From Morella rubra (Eukaryota > Streptophyta > Magnoliopsida > Fagales > Myricaceae), in contig CM025851.1 of NCBI GenBank assembly GCA_003952965.2, forward strand, positions 10,711,334 through 10,775,333: a stretch of 64,000 bases of DNA, given 5' to 3'. The translations under genes were made by a program, and so were the position numbers. The notes beneath the pieces were generated by a model, which saw nothing but the letters and a program-made list of their open reading frames with translations, searched no databases and had not been told where the DNA came from. This document shows, piece after piece, positions 47,426 through 61,807 of this stretch; within the stretch, counting starts at the first letter, position 1, and each line of letters begins with the position of its first letter.

Positions 47426-49589
47426 TTCGTGAACCCGAGGGAGTCTGGTAACCGGTTTGGAACCGGGGATGATGGTGTGATGAGGTGGAAGAGAGGTTCC
47501 GGAAATGGAAATGGTCGGGTATATATATAAGTCGGGAAGAGTGAGAGCTGGACGTTTCAGTGAGGAGGGGAACAGCAGGGTATGGACTGGGATCCATCAC
47601 ACGTGCACGTGAGCGGAGTCGAGTAGGGAAAAATTGGAGCCCTCCGTCACGTCCACCGTTAAAAAATATCTTTCCGTATGAGTTTTATTTTTTTCTCCTT
47701 TTTTTTTTCTTAGTAGTTCTATTTTTTTTTCTGTGTTGTGGTAAAATTACTTATCAAATAATTTTATTTTCTTATTGCTGTGCGAGCACGTGGACATACC
47801 GATCGCGTGGAATTTGGACAATATAAACTCTGTAATGAAATTTTGAACAAGATTTGTTCAATAACATTTGGTGTTTATTGTGTCTGTTTATTTAAATTAC
47901 ATCATTTGAATAAAAAATATATGAAGAATTAGGATCCGACAGTAAAGACAAATAACATCGACTAAAAAGATTTTATTTTATTTTGTTTTGTTTATCAATT
48001 TTGCTAAGCAAGAAAAGGAAAAAAATCAAAGAAATTACACATGTCTATCAAATATAGGTATCGGAATCTGTAAGTCTTGGGTCACAGCACAAAGAACATT
48101 GATGTTACCTCCGCAAGTTAAGTTCTCTCTTCCGTCAAACACGTGGCCTTTGATCTGACGAAAATGCTGATATAATTCTGTGTGTTTGTAAAATTTTAGA
48201 GAAGTTAAAATTTTAAGGTATTAGATTTGGTTAAAAAGTGAAGAGAGAAATGATTTTTAATATTTATTATAGTAAAAAATAATGATTTGATGGAGGAGAG
48301 AGAGATTATATTGTAATTTTTTATTATGTTAAAATTTTAAGGAGTGTAAAATTTTTGTTTGCAAACAGATCAATAGAAAAAAAAAAAGAGCGGTAGAGGC
48401 TCACCGCTCACCTCCGGGTTGTTATCCTCCCGTTTGCTCCCCTTTTTAAATAAGAGCTACACTTGATCTGAAGGTTAAAATTATACCACATCACTATCTA
48501 TTTGATGTGCATTTTTACCTTGCAATTATCATAGGGTTTGCATACCCAAAATAGGTGAAAAAGTAAATTTAATCTATGAAAATTGGTGATAAAAATAATG
48601 AGAGATGATTTAAATGAATTTTGTATATTTGTTGTAATAAAAAGAAATTATTTGACAGAAGATGAAATTATTTTATTCGATCAAAATTTTTGAGATGCCA
48701 AATATTTAAGAAGAAAACATATACGATCCTCTATGTCATCATTTATGGACGTCACATTCAATCACATCACTCAAGTCAAGAAATAACCATAGCTTTAATC
48801 TCGCATGCTCTCCTAATTATAGCCTTTCGCTTCAATTCTATGTCATCATTTTATTGATTCTCTGTAATTCATATAATCACACGCTGAATCTCCCACACCA
48901 CAACTCTTACAGAAAGATACCTCAAATCACAGATGGAATTGAAAAAAATAAAGAATAATAGATAAATTTTATAAGAGTCAAGTCTCGTATAAAAGCTTTA
49001 CTAAATTGGTCTAGACTTTTAAGAGGCTTGCTTGGTGTCGAAATTCCAATGGAAGTCAACTAATTATGGAAGCTGGCTTACATGTTTCACTCCCTATTGT
49101 GATTTATACAATTTCCCATCAGTGAAATTTTGTAACCCAAATGTACTTTATACCATCAGCCCCTCGGTCATTCGAAGAGTGGAGCCAAACAGAAGAAAAA
49201 GTCAACAGTGCAAGGGAAGTATATTCCGAACGGCACTCTAACACAGCGAACTCATTCTCTGAATGCTCCATAAAACACAATCAGATTCCGCTGGGCGTCA
49301 TTTGTCCCTTCGACTGGGAACAAATGACCCTTTCCACCAAGTCTTTTTGACCTCATGAGCAGACTGGTCAGTTTGTGGAGAAAAAAGCACAAACATCACT
49401 CGAACTGCTTATTTTTGTCTTTATGAGTAGGCCATGATTCTGAGAGAGAGGATTAAGAAGACAGTGCGCAATTATCTCACTTATCAAAACCGACTTTGCA
49501 TTTCCAGTATTGAAGCAAAATGAAGAATACAATCATGTCATAACAGCAAAAGACTAAAAGAAGGGGACAACAACCAACCTACTGGGGCT
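47426..49589. other. Intergenic region between the WD40 gene and KEULE
   Basis: The WD40 gene and KEULE are both on the minus strand, so this holds the WD40 promoter and the KEULE 3' flank. Contains the MITE at 48178-48372 and a related AT-rich piece at 48598-48705. Short open frames near 49032-49350 are not supported. Confidence 0.55.
48178..48372. mobile_element. Short AT-rich MITE
   Basis: Inverted ends GTTTGTAAAATTTTA (left) and, in reverse, GTTTGCAAACAAAAATTTTA (right). The internal phrase AAAAGTGAAGAGAGAAATGA and GAGAGAGAGATTAT is shared with 15903-16095. About 190 bp, non-coding. Confidence 0.6.
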
Positions 49590-52500
49590 TTAAGCAAAAG
49601 CATATTTCATAGAATCCGATATCGCCAAATTTTGGATTTTGAGACAATCCGCAGAGATATCTCTTTCTGAGAGCAGCTTCAGTTTCTGCAAAACTCATAC
49701 AGAAATCATGAGCAGCTATAAACAGATGGTTCCATGCAGTCATCCAGTTCATATCTTCTACCAAACTCTAAATACTCGAGGGTCTTGAGGGGGAGCAAAG
49801 AAAGAATGCCCACTTCACTTGGTTCCCACCTAAAACTGTAGATCATGTCCAGTGTGTGACCAATCTTGGACATGCTCTCTTGAATGTTCAAGGCCAAAGC
49901 AACAAGGCTTAAAAATGTTTTCGTGAAGTAAGGTGTGAACGAGAAATGACCGTCAAGTCACCATTTGTGAAAGAATTTCCATTTAGAACACATGACTTAA
50001 TAATTTTACAGTGTTGACTAGAAAAAATCATGTTACCAGAGGAAGTCTTCAAGTTTGACAGGAAGATTCATCTTGACAATATAATTCCACTGTTACAGCT
50101 TTTACCAACGGGATATCGCCTAAATATTTTCCATCTGAGGCTAGATTGGACATATCCAATTAGGATTCCAAGAATCAAATGGTGGAACCGCAGGGTAGAA
50201 GACCACTAGATAGAATGCTGTATGATCTAACTGAAAAAATAACAATAAATAAGCATTTATTACCGTAATATATCGAGGAGGATCATCAATGATAGAAGAA
50301 CCTAGGACTATTTCCCTTCTGAGTTTTGTTGTGAGCTTGTGACAAACTCTTAGCTGGCAGTAGCATAAGGGAAACCAGAGAGTGAGATCCAATACTTCGA
50401 TGGAGCTCTAGAAATGATGAAAATTGCTTTCAGACATTTACCTCAGATCGAGTAGCCCCCCCAATAATAAATATAAATATACGTTGGCCCATTTTCTTGA
50501 AATCAGTAGATGCAAGCCTTGAAAAAGTTGAGTTACTAGAAAAGGCAGAAGACAAGATAACATAAGTTCAGATCCCAACATTATCAAAACTAAGAGTTGC
50601 AATTCTAAGCTGCTGAAGCAAATAATCCTGAACTGCTATCATCAACCGTTACAACCAGAAAACATTTAACAAGAACATATGTACAGACAGATCATGCAGA
50701 AATATTAGACCAACAGATGGTTGCACCTGCACATCCTCAACATTGACAGAGAAGATTACTCCATTAACTGGGATATAGAGTCAAGATGTTACCTTGAGTA
50801 TCCATCATCAGAACTATGAGGCCGTGCCCAATTTGCAGTCCGTCTTGATCTCATTGATTGAACAGGAGTTTGTAATGATGGGCTCTGGGCAGCTCTCTGG
50901 GAGCCCCCTTGAATAGTTGGACTTGGTTCATTCACACACGGGTATTCATTCTTTGGTAATTCACCTTTGCTTAGATTTTCAATAAGCTCCTGAGACAAAA
51001 CCAACTTATGTGATACTTTCACTTATAGAGCGTTTAATGTAGCCATTATAAGCAAATAGAACTCTAGTTGCTGAATTCACAAATAAAATCCTCCTGCAAA
51101 ATGATCGCTAGTGTAGGTCAGTCAGCCAATCACTGGACCAGAAACAGAAGAATAGTTGTTGGCCTCAAAGGAAGTGTATTTCCAACCACGTGGAAATACA
51201 GTAGAAGTATAGCAAAAATCATAGTTAACACCCCCACAAAATTTGGCAATACAGAACATCTGGTGAAATTAGTAGAAGAGATCAGAAAGATACACCTCTA
51301 TGTACCTCTATTAGGGGATAAAATCGTGATAGCTGCCACGTTTCTTCATCGCTACTGCGATCTTTTCTTGCTGCTTGCTTTGTCTGACAATCCAGAAAAA
51401 ACACCTTATCAACTCCAAATGATGCACATCTCCTCCTTTTATGCTTGCATTTTGTTCTCAGTGCAGGAGGTCTTCAGTAGTTTCAGACACAGATGATTTA
51501 CCTTCTGGGCATTGAACTTAAGTGAGAAGCTACCAGTTGTCTTTTTATCATCTGATGATCCGCCAAGCAGTTGCATATTAGTTATAACCTTCATGTCCTC
51601 CCGTGATAATTTAGCCAGCTAATTAAATACAGACAAGAAGAAATTTAACATACTAATGGCAAAATAAATACTCTCTCAGCTACAAGGTTTATCTACACTG
51701 AGTAAATAGATGTTGAAAAGGTCACTGTATCTATAAGAAATACAAGAACAATATGTCTGGATACAAGCAAATGGAAAAAACCTTGATTCAAGGCTGGGAA
51801 AAACCAGTAACAAGAAGAATACAAACAGCAGGCACCACAGATTCAGAAGTTGAGCTGGACAAATCATGATATGTACACAACTCAAAAAGGTTTGATCTAG
51901 AACCATATTTGCGTGTTAATAATATGTTGTAGCCAGTAGTAATTACATCTGTATAAAGTATCTCCCCATGACATGAAGAAGCTTCAGAGATTGAAACTTA
52001 AATGTGCTAAATATTCTAAAGCCACACTTCTGATTTTACGTTAAATCAAGCAATTCGTCTTCCATGAGAACAGAGAGCACATATGCCCCATTTGAGCCCA
52101 CATAGGTGACTTGACTTTTTTCCTTGCTCAAAAGAATATTAACAATGAAATTATTGAATGCACAGTTCAATGAAACGATCCAATGAAAGAAGAGGAGTTT
52201 CAATTCCACGTGCAACCTCCCCACCCTCCCCACCCTCTCCCCCCGGGCACCAGGGGCCTCTTCCAAAAAAAAGACAGTAAAAATGCTGAGCATGTGGCAG
52301 ATGAAAGCACATGAGCTGAAGTCACTGCAATACATATCAATTAGCCTTCATGTGAAGTTTGGAATATAATTTCAGGCTCCTCGACATGAGCTACCTTTTA
52401 GGTACTTTGCATTTAATTAGAAACACAGGCAACCCATAGCCACCTTGCTGGACTTGCAAAGTAGTAATTTCAGTTTGTACTTAACGGACATGGAAAGTAA

Positions 52501-55500
52501 GCATTTAATGGACTTAGAATGGAAAGCTATTCCTTGAGGTGAATTGGAGATGCAGGTGAATAATCAACAAAATGAGCTTTAAGATCATAACAATCATCGG
52601 TTGAGATTCATATTGACTTTTTTAAGGTTCCCCTTCATCAATGGAAATAAAAGCAGAATGTACGCCTCTAAAAACCAAGAATTGGAACTCTGTGGCTACC
52701 TGCATTAGCTTTGAAGCTTTGTCACCCTCAAACTTCTCAGGATAGACAGATGCAAAAATCATCAACAAACGTAACTTATTTTCAGGGGTTGCATCCTGCA
52801 GAAAGAATTTTCAAGAAGAGACATTAGGAAATATTTAGGAGTAGGAGCACTGCTTTTATCCTGCCACGTCTGGTACAACACCTGCTTTGTCCTCAAAAAA
52901 TTGATGACATCTTTGGCTCCTGCATCCCCAAAAACAAGATCCTGTTCCAGTTGCCCAAGTTCTCGAAGTCCCATTTCTCTGATAATTCTGTTAATTTTAC
53001 CAGCAATCTATAATGGGATAATCAAGCAACATAATCAGAAGGGAAAAAAGGTAAACCAAAAAAAAAAAAATGCCAGTACGCTAACACTAGCAACTCTTTA
53101 CAATCCCTATCATCTGCTTAAAATGATGGTTATTTTTCTCTGTTTTGGCGGAGGGGTTGGGAGGTGTAAGAAATCTCGAAATCAAGCCTGCAAGCCTTTT
53201 AAAGTGCCTTGGACCAGCTATAAAACAATGGAACAATCGAAGATGGTGTTTGTAATGTTTTTCCTTTTCTTTTTTTATCTTGGTACAAGACGACACGAGC
53301 TATAGAACTATTATGCAGCAACTTGAACCTTCTCAAACACATGAAAGAAAGAAGTGAAAATTGTTCTCAGATTGGATGTGGATGGTTCAGGTACTTCCTA
53401 TTTCTCCTTGGAAGTTTATCCTGTTTGTTTATTTAAACAAGAAGCATGACTCTTGACCGAAGAAGAGAACAAACCTCAACATGGAGAGAAATCTTTTCAA
53501 TATGCTCAGTATATTGTGGCAAAGCTTGAACCATTTTCTGCAAGTCCCATGTTGATAATTCACTTCCATCCCTAGTTAAAGTCAGATTACATCATCAAAA
53601 GTGAAGCAATGGAACCATTCACAAGGCTGCAAAGCTGCACGATGAAATTAGGGGAAAAAAACTTTTGACCTAGATATTTTCCTCTATTGGCCTAAATCCT
53701 TTTAATGTCTAATGAGCTCAACAACTCAAACCTCATGCCTCTAATTATGTCAAGGATATTCATCAAAAGCTATGTACCATATCTGTACAACTGCACACTT
53801 CAATTATCATAAATCTCAACAATGATAAGAAAACGGACAAAAATCAAGTCATGCTTTTCAAAACTTAGAAAATAATTCTTCTCATCTAGATCATTTCTAA
53901 ACTGAATCTATCCCTGATTCATATAGCACAACCATTTTCCCAGCATCACCTTTACATTGACCATCCATTTGCACCCATCACGTATCTGCCACTTATTACA
54001 TACATTCTGATCATCTATCAAGAAATCAGGACGAAACTAAAATGGGGACATGTCTCTACACAAGTCCTCATCAAAGTTGTAAATCCCATATCTGGGTTGT
54101 TGAAATTCTTACACTACATCATTTTTCTGTTTTTATTAGATTTCATGGTTTAATCATCTACTCTTGTTAGAAAACAACTTTTGCCATGAAAACATGACAG
54201 GACCCTAATTGATGCTGATATCTTATTCAGCTATAAAGGTGTAATACCTAAATATAATGCATTATATCCTACTAAAAAAAAGAAGTAATACAGGAACAAG
54301 TAGGTATTTGATAAATAGCAGCCTTTGGCATAAAAATATAATACTCTCTTTTTGGAAGTAACTTGAATTCATTACGATAAATTATAATGAGCATCAGTTT
54401 CATTTCTATATACAGGATACTTTCTAGTATCAATAAATTCTGCAACACAATGTAAACTAAATGCCACAACACAATTTTAACTAAGATAGGAATTAATCTG
54501 ATAGAAGAGAATTCAGTGCTGAAAATAGCAGAAACATCACATCAATTTTAAAATATCTGATGGTATTGCCTAGAAAAAAGAAACAAAAACAAGGTGAAAT
54601 GATGATAATGAACTGAAACCAATGAAGGCGCCACTAGCATGCTAAAACTTTGCAACAAGCAAGTTCAGGATCAAATTGCCAAAACTTTCCAAAGAGTGTC
54701 AAATGGATGCCGGTACCGTACTTTCCACTCTGTTGGATTTGTGCAGCTTTGTTCTTTGATACGAAGTTCGTCATCTTCTCATGCAAACGTTCACTAGCCT
54801 GATATTCCAGTCAGTGGAAAAGGGCATTCATGCTTACAAAAGTCCAGGTGAAAGGAAAATATGACTGCATTATACATACATCTGCTATATGTGCATGGCG
54901 AAGCTCAAGCCATATTGGATCATGGTCTTCCAGAAGAACCAACTTGCTTTCAGTTTGACCACCAGTTTTGCCTGGAACCTAACATGAAATATACGTACAT
55001 CCATTGATGTAAAAGTACTGCACGAAAAGGGAAAAAATGAAAATAAGACAAGGAAAAAAGAATAAGGAAGAACATGAAGTGATACCTCATGAACATATTT
55101 ATTTCCATCCATATCCAATAAATCATGGCACATAGCATCATAAGTCCATTCATGTATGACAGGAGCAATCTGTAAGCAAAATCACAGCACATTCAATAAA
55201 TTCAAACTTAAAGAGCATGCAAAAGGAAAGTCATGATTGGAAAATTAATTATAACCTGATCTACAGATCTACCCACGATGAGCAACTCGCAGGTTTCAGT
55301 CTGTGGAAAGTTGGGAATTGTGGATTTATATTTTGAAATACATTTCCAAACTGCAGCAGCAAGCTTTGTAGGAACTAAATCACAAAATGTGGGTGTTGTA
55401 GAGTCATTAAGTGCCTTGGCTGTATGATATCGCACAAATGGAAGCTCCTGACATATGCAAAGATATGTAGAAATGTCGTTAGAAAATAACAGAGAGCATT

Positions 55501-58500
55501 GATTTGATTGTCAGGAATTCAATTGTTCCATACGAAACTGATAATGAATTCAGATATTCAACCTGCAGTCCACAATATTATGCTCAAGCCATGCATGAAA
55601 GTCGACAATGCATGTGCAACTTTAAGCCCTAATGCAGCCAGAACCAAGCCCAGATAATGAGTACAGGCCCAGACTGCCAACCTGCATAAGCCTGTACCTC
55701 AAGTCCTTCTTAACAATGACTCCAACCCACCACAACTAATTCTACAAAGGCTTTGTTGCCTTAGTCATAGATAAACCAAAACGAAATGTATAACAACAAT
55801 AGATGAGACTTGTACTCAACCAAAGAGAAGCACATAGTCATTCTGGTCATCCTTATCCAGAAAATTCAACCAAAACAAAAAGACCAAAAACATATAAGGG
55901 AAAATCCAACCAAACACTGATAACAACCATACTCTTTGTGCATTAAATACTTCTTAGTCATAGGATTCAGGTACGAGCAGAAAATTCCACGTTGAACATG
56001 AATGATTCAGATGATACAGTTTGAACAAAGAAAAAGGAGGGAGCAGAATTTACAAAAGAATTTGGATTATGTCAGCACAAATGCGTCTTGAGTGAAAACA
56101 TAAAAGTCATATTTAAGCATGGTGGTAGACGATGATACTCAAGACTGCCGACATGCAATATCGGTGCACTTGTGGTAAATAAAAATTAGAACTGATCTAG
56201 AAAGTTGTTTGGCTACTAGAATTTACACCCACGCAGTTAAAAAGCATAAAAGATCGATTGTAGCAATACGAAACAAGAAAATTAACCATAGTTTGACCGT
56301 TGTTGATGATATAAAAGGGGGCCACATGACTAGAAAGGACGTTTTGGGGGTATAGGATTCAAACCTTCAGTGAAGCAAAAACTGTAGCAATGCGAGTTGC
56401 CATCATAGTCAAGCAAATATCAAACTTGCGAGGATTCTCAACATCACCAAAGAGTTCTTCCAACGCCTCATCATGATCAGTGATAAAAGCCTGCATTAGA
56501 GGAATATCAGTGGACAAAGCATTTTCAACTTCTTTTTTAAATGGCTAGAAGAACAAACTCTGTCAATATGATGGGGATGCTCAACAAAATTATATCCTAA
56601 ATGCCCTTGTGCATAGAGTGCTTAGGGTAGCTGGATGCAGGATTGTGAGCAGAACGTTAAGATCTCTCATTGCACTTCATGGAGATTAGTATATGCAACA
56701 ATAAATGTGAATGATTTAGGGATAGAGATTTGCTAATTTCGATTTATGTTGTCAAGAGACACCTTTCTCATGGCACAGTGATGCTTATTAGGAACCTGGG
56801 CAAAAGAATTAGCATATGCGGGAAAGTCAGGTCACTCAGACGGTTGGATTATTTTGAACTCAAATGGACTGGGGTATACAAAATATTTTAATTCCTAGGT
56901 ACAAGAAAAACTAAGAAGCAGGAGGTCCTGTATCCAATCAAATCAAAATGCTTCTTATTCTTTTAGGAGATAGTTGGAAGGTGATGGTTGTAATTTAGAG
57001 GGGGAAAGTGTTTCAGATAAAGGAATGAAAATCTAGTAATTTACATGCTTTTCATTTTTGTTCTACATAAGCATTTTAAAGCAAGGCCTGGATTCACCAT
57101 ATTACCAACACTTGGTCTATATCAGAACCAGCAGCAACTTAGATTTCAAACTTATGTTAATTATAATAATTATAATCATGATTAAACATTGGTCACCACT
57201 AATTAAATACGAGTCTTCTAGGTTGAAGACCATCTGTCACCATGCATCCAAAACAACAGTTAGCTAGAATGGGCAGCCAAATTGGCTCCCTGAAAAAACT
57301 TGCAGTTAGCCTAACAAATCTATGTTTGATTATTTGCTTAGTTTGTTCATTGAACAAGTGTTACACTATCAACTTCCATTCCTTATTAATCAAAGTGAAC
57401 TGTGAAGACAATGCAACCAAAGTTTCCAGAAAATATGGGTAACTAGGAACTCATCGCATGTATAATATTTTCTTAATAGTGGATTCCCGTGTTTCATGGA
57501 AGAAATAAGGCTTTCAAGATGATGTTCTTTGCAACATTAGTTTAGGTAATCACCCTAAAAATCACGATGATGCTTATTGATCAACATAGCCTCGGAAGAA
57601 ATGAAACAAGAGATGTTGTCAACAAGTACCTGAGTGTCTATAGGAAAGTACTCCAAATTCATCTGCATAATACCAAGCATAGAAAAAGATCATGCAAGAG
57701 AAATCACCACAAATTGACGAACTTACACTTACTGGGAGTCAATAGATAAACCAAAAGAAGATCATGACCTCTCTCAATGCACCTATGCGAGGTAAGACAC
57801 TTGTATCGCTCTTGATATGATTTACAAATTCCTTTGGGACTGATGAACTGAAAAATACAAATGCCCTGGAACCGAAAGAGACCAGGAAAGGAAAAAAGAA
57901 AACAGTACTGAGAATAATGCTGGCTGAAATACTGAAAAGAAATAAGAACTAAGGTTATAAAACAGAATCCATTCCATACTTCTTGTATAAAGGCTCCCTT
58001 CCCGACATGTCAGACAGAAACATGACAACACTGCATGCTAGCAAAAAGACTCAGTTAGAATCAGATCTATGAGAATTGGGAGGCACATCTCAGTTTTAGA
58101 AATCATTGATTGTTAACTAATCATTGATTGTTAACTATTTTGCAGTGTCAACATAAATTAAAAAGTATTGCTTAGAAGAAAGAGAAGACTAACAAGTAGG
58201 CATATGAGATCCCCAGAAAACAAATTATAACAAAAGAAAACTTTGGCGTATGCGATATTATAACACCAGGTTTCATCCGTAGAGTTCCATGTCTCTCCCC
58301 GCCCGTTTATTTCCCCCACTCCACCCACCGCACGATTTAGAGTTGGGTCCCTGTCTAGCCTTACAGAGTTACAGTTAACTTTGTCATCCGAAACTATAGT
58401 GAGACAATCAGTTGACAACAATCCGAGACATGACATTCCTAAAAACAAAAAAAAAAGCGAAAAAAAAAAAAAAATGCAGAAAAGAGTGAGAAGGAAAAGA

Positions 58501-61500
58501 AGAAACTAATCTGCAAGCCTAGGAATCTGCTAAGGTGACAATCCACTTATCCTGGCAGCAATATGAAGCTCCAAAACGTAGAAAATTTATGCTGATCTCC
58601 TAAAAATGGGTACTGATTATGTCTCATTGTTAAAGGATGTAATATCTGAGGTTTCTATTCCGAACAAGGACACTTTTTCATTCCTATAAATAGAATGATG
58701 ACAACAATGAGGAAAGCATTCCAGACTATCTATGTTAAAGGAAGTATATAATATGCATTTTCTCTTGATAAACATGGCAATATCAGGCTCCAAAATATAG
58801 AAAATTTGTCGCTGCTATGTGTGTCTCATTGTTGAAAGATATAATATCTGAGGTTTTTATTATGAACAAGGACCCTTTTTCATGACTATAAATAGAACAG
58901 TATACAAATATGAGGAAAGCATTCACAGATTACATATATTAAAAGAAGGTATATAATACGCATTTTCTCTAGAAAGAAACTACTGGAAACCAATATGATT
59001 GCTAACCAAAAAAGAAAGATAGATTACTTTTCTTTTGAGGGCTGGATGAAATAAATAGCATCCATAGACGGCAAGGGTTGCCTTCTCCTGAAAAGGTCTT
59101 CAACCACTGCAGTGAAAGAAGATCTTTACTGCTTATTAAGTTATCCTTCGGTAACCAGCCTTCAACATCAGTGCAATCTAAACAAGTTGGTGTTTGCTTG
59201 AGTACAAGTTAAACAGTGTAAATGACCAGGACCATGAATTAAAAAGATGTTACGAACCAAATTTAAGCAAAATGCCTTAGAAAAATCACGAGTCAAATGT
59301 AATTTAATGCTTACGTGAAACTCCTTGGTCTGTGATGTCTGCCATTTTACACGAGTGAGACATGACTTTCACGGTAACTTTATCCATGATGAGTACCTGC
59401 ATAGCCCCAGAATGTGCTATCACATCTTTAGTCAATAACGAATTCATTTTAGGGTTTTTATTAGAAAGAAGAAAAGTGCGGTGACCAAAATTTTGGTCAC
59501 TTCTCACGTGTAAATATTTGATAAGGAGAGAAGTGAAGACCATTTACCCAAAGAAAAGAGAGAGAGAAAGGAGTCAAGAGAGAGAGAAACACTGGCTGAA
59601 GGGGTGAAGCTAAGAAAGCATCCTGGCTTCCTCCATTATTGTCAGTATTGGCCCCGGCAATTGGGATATGGCCCCTCTGGACTTGTACACGTTTTTCACG
59701 CCTAACCCTTTTTTATAACTCTTCGTCGCCCAAAATATATCTCTCCTCATTATAGCTTTTTCTTTCCAGTTAACTGCTCTGTTTCTCATTTACATCTTTT
59801 TAACTACGATTTTGGTAAATAGCAAGAGATATCTCTGGAGAATTTATATTTCATTAGGACTGATATTGGTACCGTTTGTTTCTTCAATATTTTGGGACAT
59901 AGAAATTTTCAACAAAATAAGCACACTCTAAAATTTTTAACTTTTACACATACATACTTCATATTTCACGAACTCCAATAAATCTCAATAAAGTAAAGAT
60001 TCTCAAAATTTCAGAAATATTCTCCAAAATTTTGGCAAACAAACACCCCCATTATGTGGTGGGCATATATTATCGATCTAATAAACTAAAAACAACTATG
60101 TGGTGATAAGTGATGCCAATTAATTTTATATTTATGCATTATAACTTGGCTCCTCATAATTCCGAGATAACCCTCTCCCAATCGTAACTCTTCTTTTTTG
60201 GTAACTGCTTTTTCTTTTAAGTTTACTTCTCAAATCCTTTTAAATCAAGTGACATGTGAAAAAAGCGTTCATGTACAACATACAAAAGATATCTTATAAC
60301 ACAATGGTAGTGAACTTTACTTTTTTGCACTTTTCCCTCTTCCGTTTTCTCCACAACGAAACGAAACAAGGCACTGCACTGCAAGCTTCAAAATAATTAC
60401 TTCTCCTTACTTATTTTCTCTGATCAGAAATTACGGCCATACAATAAATGTGCACCAAGGATATACCTAGAGTCATTCAGGAAAACAACATTTATGGAGA
60501 ACAAAACAAAGGTTCGCCAATAAAAAACAAAACGAGTAAAAACTCGGAGCTTTCACCCAGAATCATGCCACTTAAAGACAAGCTTCTTCTACCCAAAGTA
60601 ATATACATTAGCTACAGAGGCAGGGGAAAAAGAGTCGAGTCCCTAAAAAGACATGCATTGAGAAAAAGATTGAGCGGACCTTCCAAGTTGACTTTGAATC
60701 CCCTGTCTTGGTTGATCCAAGCATCTCGTACAACAATCCTATGAAATCCACGAAAGGAAAAAGGAAAATAAAAAAGCTCATCTTTAAAAGCAATGGAGAA
60801 ACACCATCACAAACAACTATGCCAAAGATAAACTAGCGGAAAGGCGTTACCCAATTTAATATCGCATTCGAGGAAAACTAGAATGCAGAAATTTGATTTT
60901 CTCCCAACTGTTAAGTTATTCGTTATTACTTTCACCAAAAATCTGACACTGGAGAACGCACGGCTCTGATAGGATTATTATAACTAGCAAAAAGAAGAGT
61001 GGGACGACAAGTGACTCAATTGGAGACGAAGACTATGTTTTCCGATGACATATGAGTGATTAATTGGGAAGAGGTGATGGACATTCGGCCGAGGTGGAAG
61101 GATTCGCCGGAGACGATGACCGTCTGTTACTTAGATAAGCGACTGCCGTTTGCTTGCGCAAACGACCGCCTTTACATTTATCGTAGACAAACCGCTTAGA
61201 TACTTACGTTGAAGGACAACAGTTTGGTTAAGTTAGCTAACGACACCAACGCATTCGTCACATCAGTTTTTCACTCAAAACGACAACAAAATTCTGTTCC
61301 TACTGTAAGCCTGCGCCTGTCATTTTTCACTCGGCGACGAAAAGTTTCCTTTGACGGACGGAACAGCCTTGGTTATTAACACAGTTTCAACGTTGAACTC
61401 AATAACGCAATGGTCTCGTATATAGGAAATTTCATTTCTTTTACCTTCACAAATTTCTCTGCAACCGAATGAAAGAATACTAACATGTGACATGTCCAAA

Positions 61501-61807
61501 CCTCCGTTCGGTTGCAGGAAATAGAAAAAGAAAGGGAGAACTCGAACTTGGCAAAGCATTTACCCAAACAAAAAAACTTGGCGGAACAGCTAAAGTTATA
61601 CATTTAAATTCTGATTCTCTTTTCTTTCTACCGCTTCTCATCATTTCATTCCCTCGTTAAGCAAACGCAAAAAGGACCAAAATTCGGTAAGAAAGTTAGC
61701 GCGCGCGAGAGAGAGAGAGATCGCTTACGGTCACGGCTGATTTGCCGGAAGGTTTTGTACTCTGTGGCTCCTCCCTGAGAGGACGAATCGGAATCCGAAA
61801 ATGACAT
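49590..61807 (-). CDS. KEU: KEULE-like Sec1/Munc18 (SM) protein, 21 coding exons
   Basis: SM proteins bind syntaxins and license SNARE fusion. KEULE acts with KNOLLE at the cell plate in cytokinesis. The spliced reading frame gives 676 residues (Arabidopsis KEULE is about 666). Coding exons from 5' to 3': 61729-61807, 60680-60738, 59315-59396, 59028-59106, 57980-58030, 57769-57865, 57630-57662, 56365-56490, 55256-55447, 55086-55169, 54880-54978, 54722-54798, 53475-53571, 52882-53007, 52700-52795, 51502-51618, 51306-51383, 50793-50989, 50442-50517, 50264-50353, 49590-49685. Phases agree at every junction. Diagnostic stretches are [65 protein letters not shown] and [17 protein letters not shown]. 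Exon 5 spans the 58020/58021 seam in frame. The C-terminal tail after KLKLLS differs from and is longer than the KEULE tail I recall. It could instead be orthologous to SEC1A or SEC1B. Confidence 0.95.
52216..52247 (-). other. G-quadruplex-type motif in KEULE intron 15
   Basis: The sense strand of the gene carries five G-runs of three or more (GGGGGG, GGG, GGGG, GGG, GGGG) separated by one to three bases. It is the only strongly GC-skewed patch in an AT-rich intron. Confidence 0.65.
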
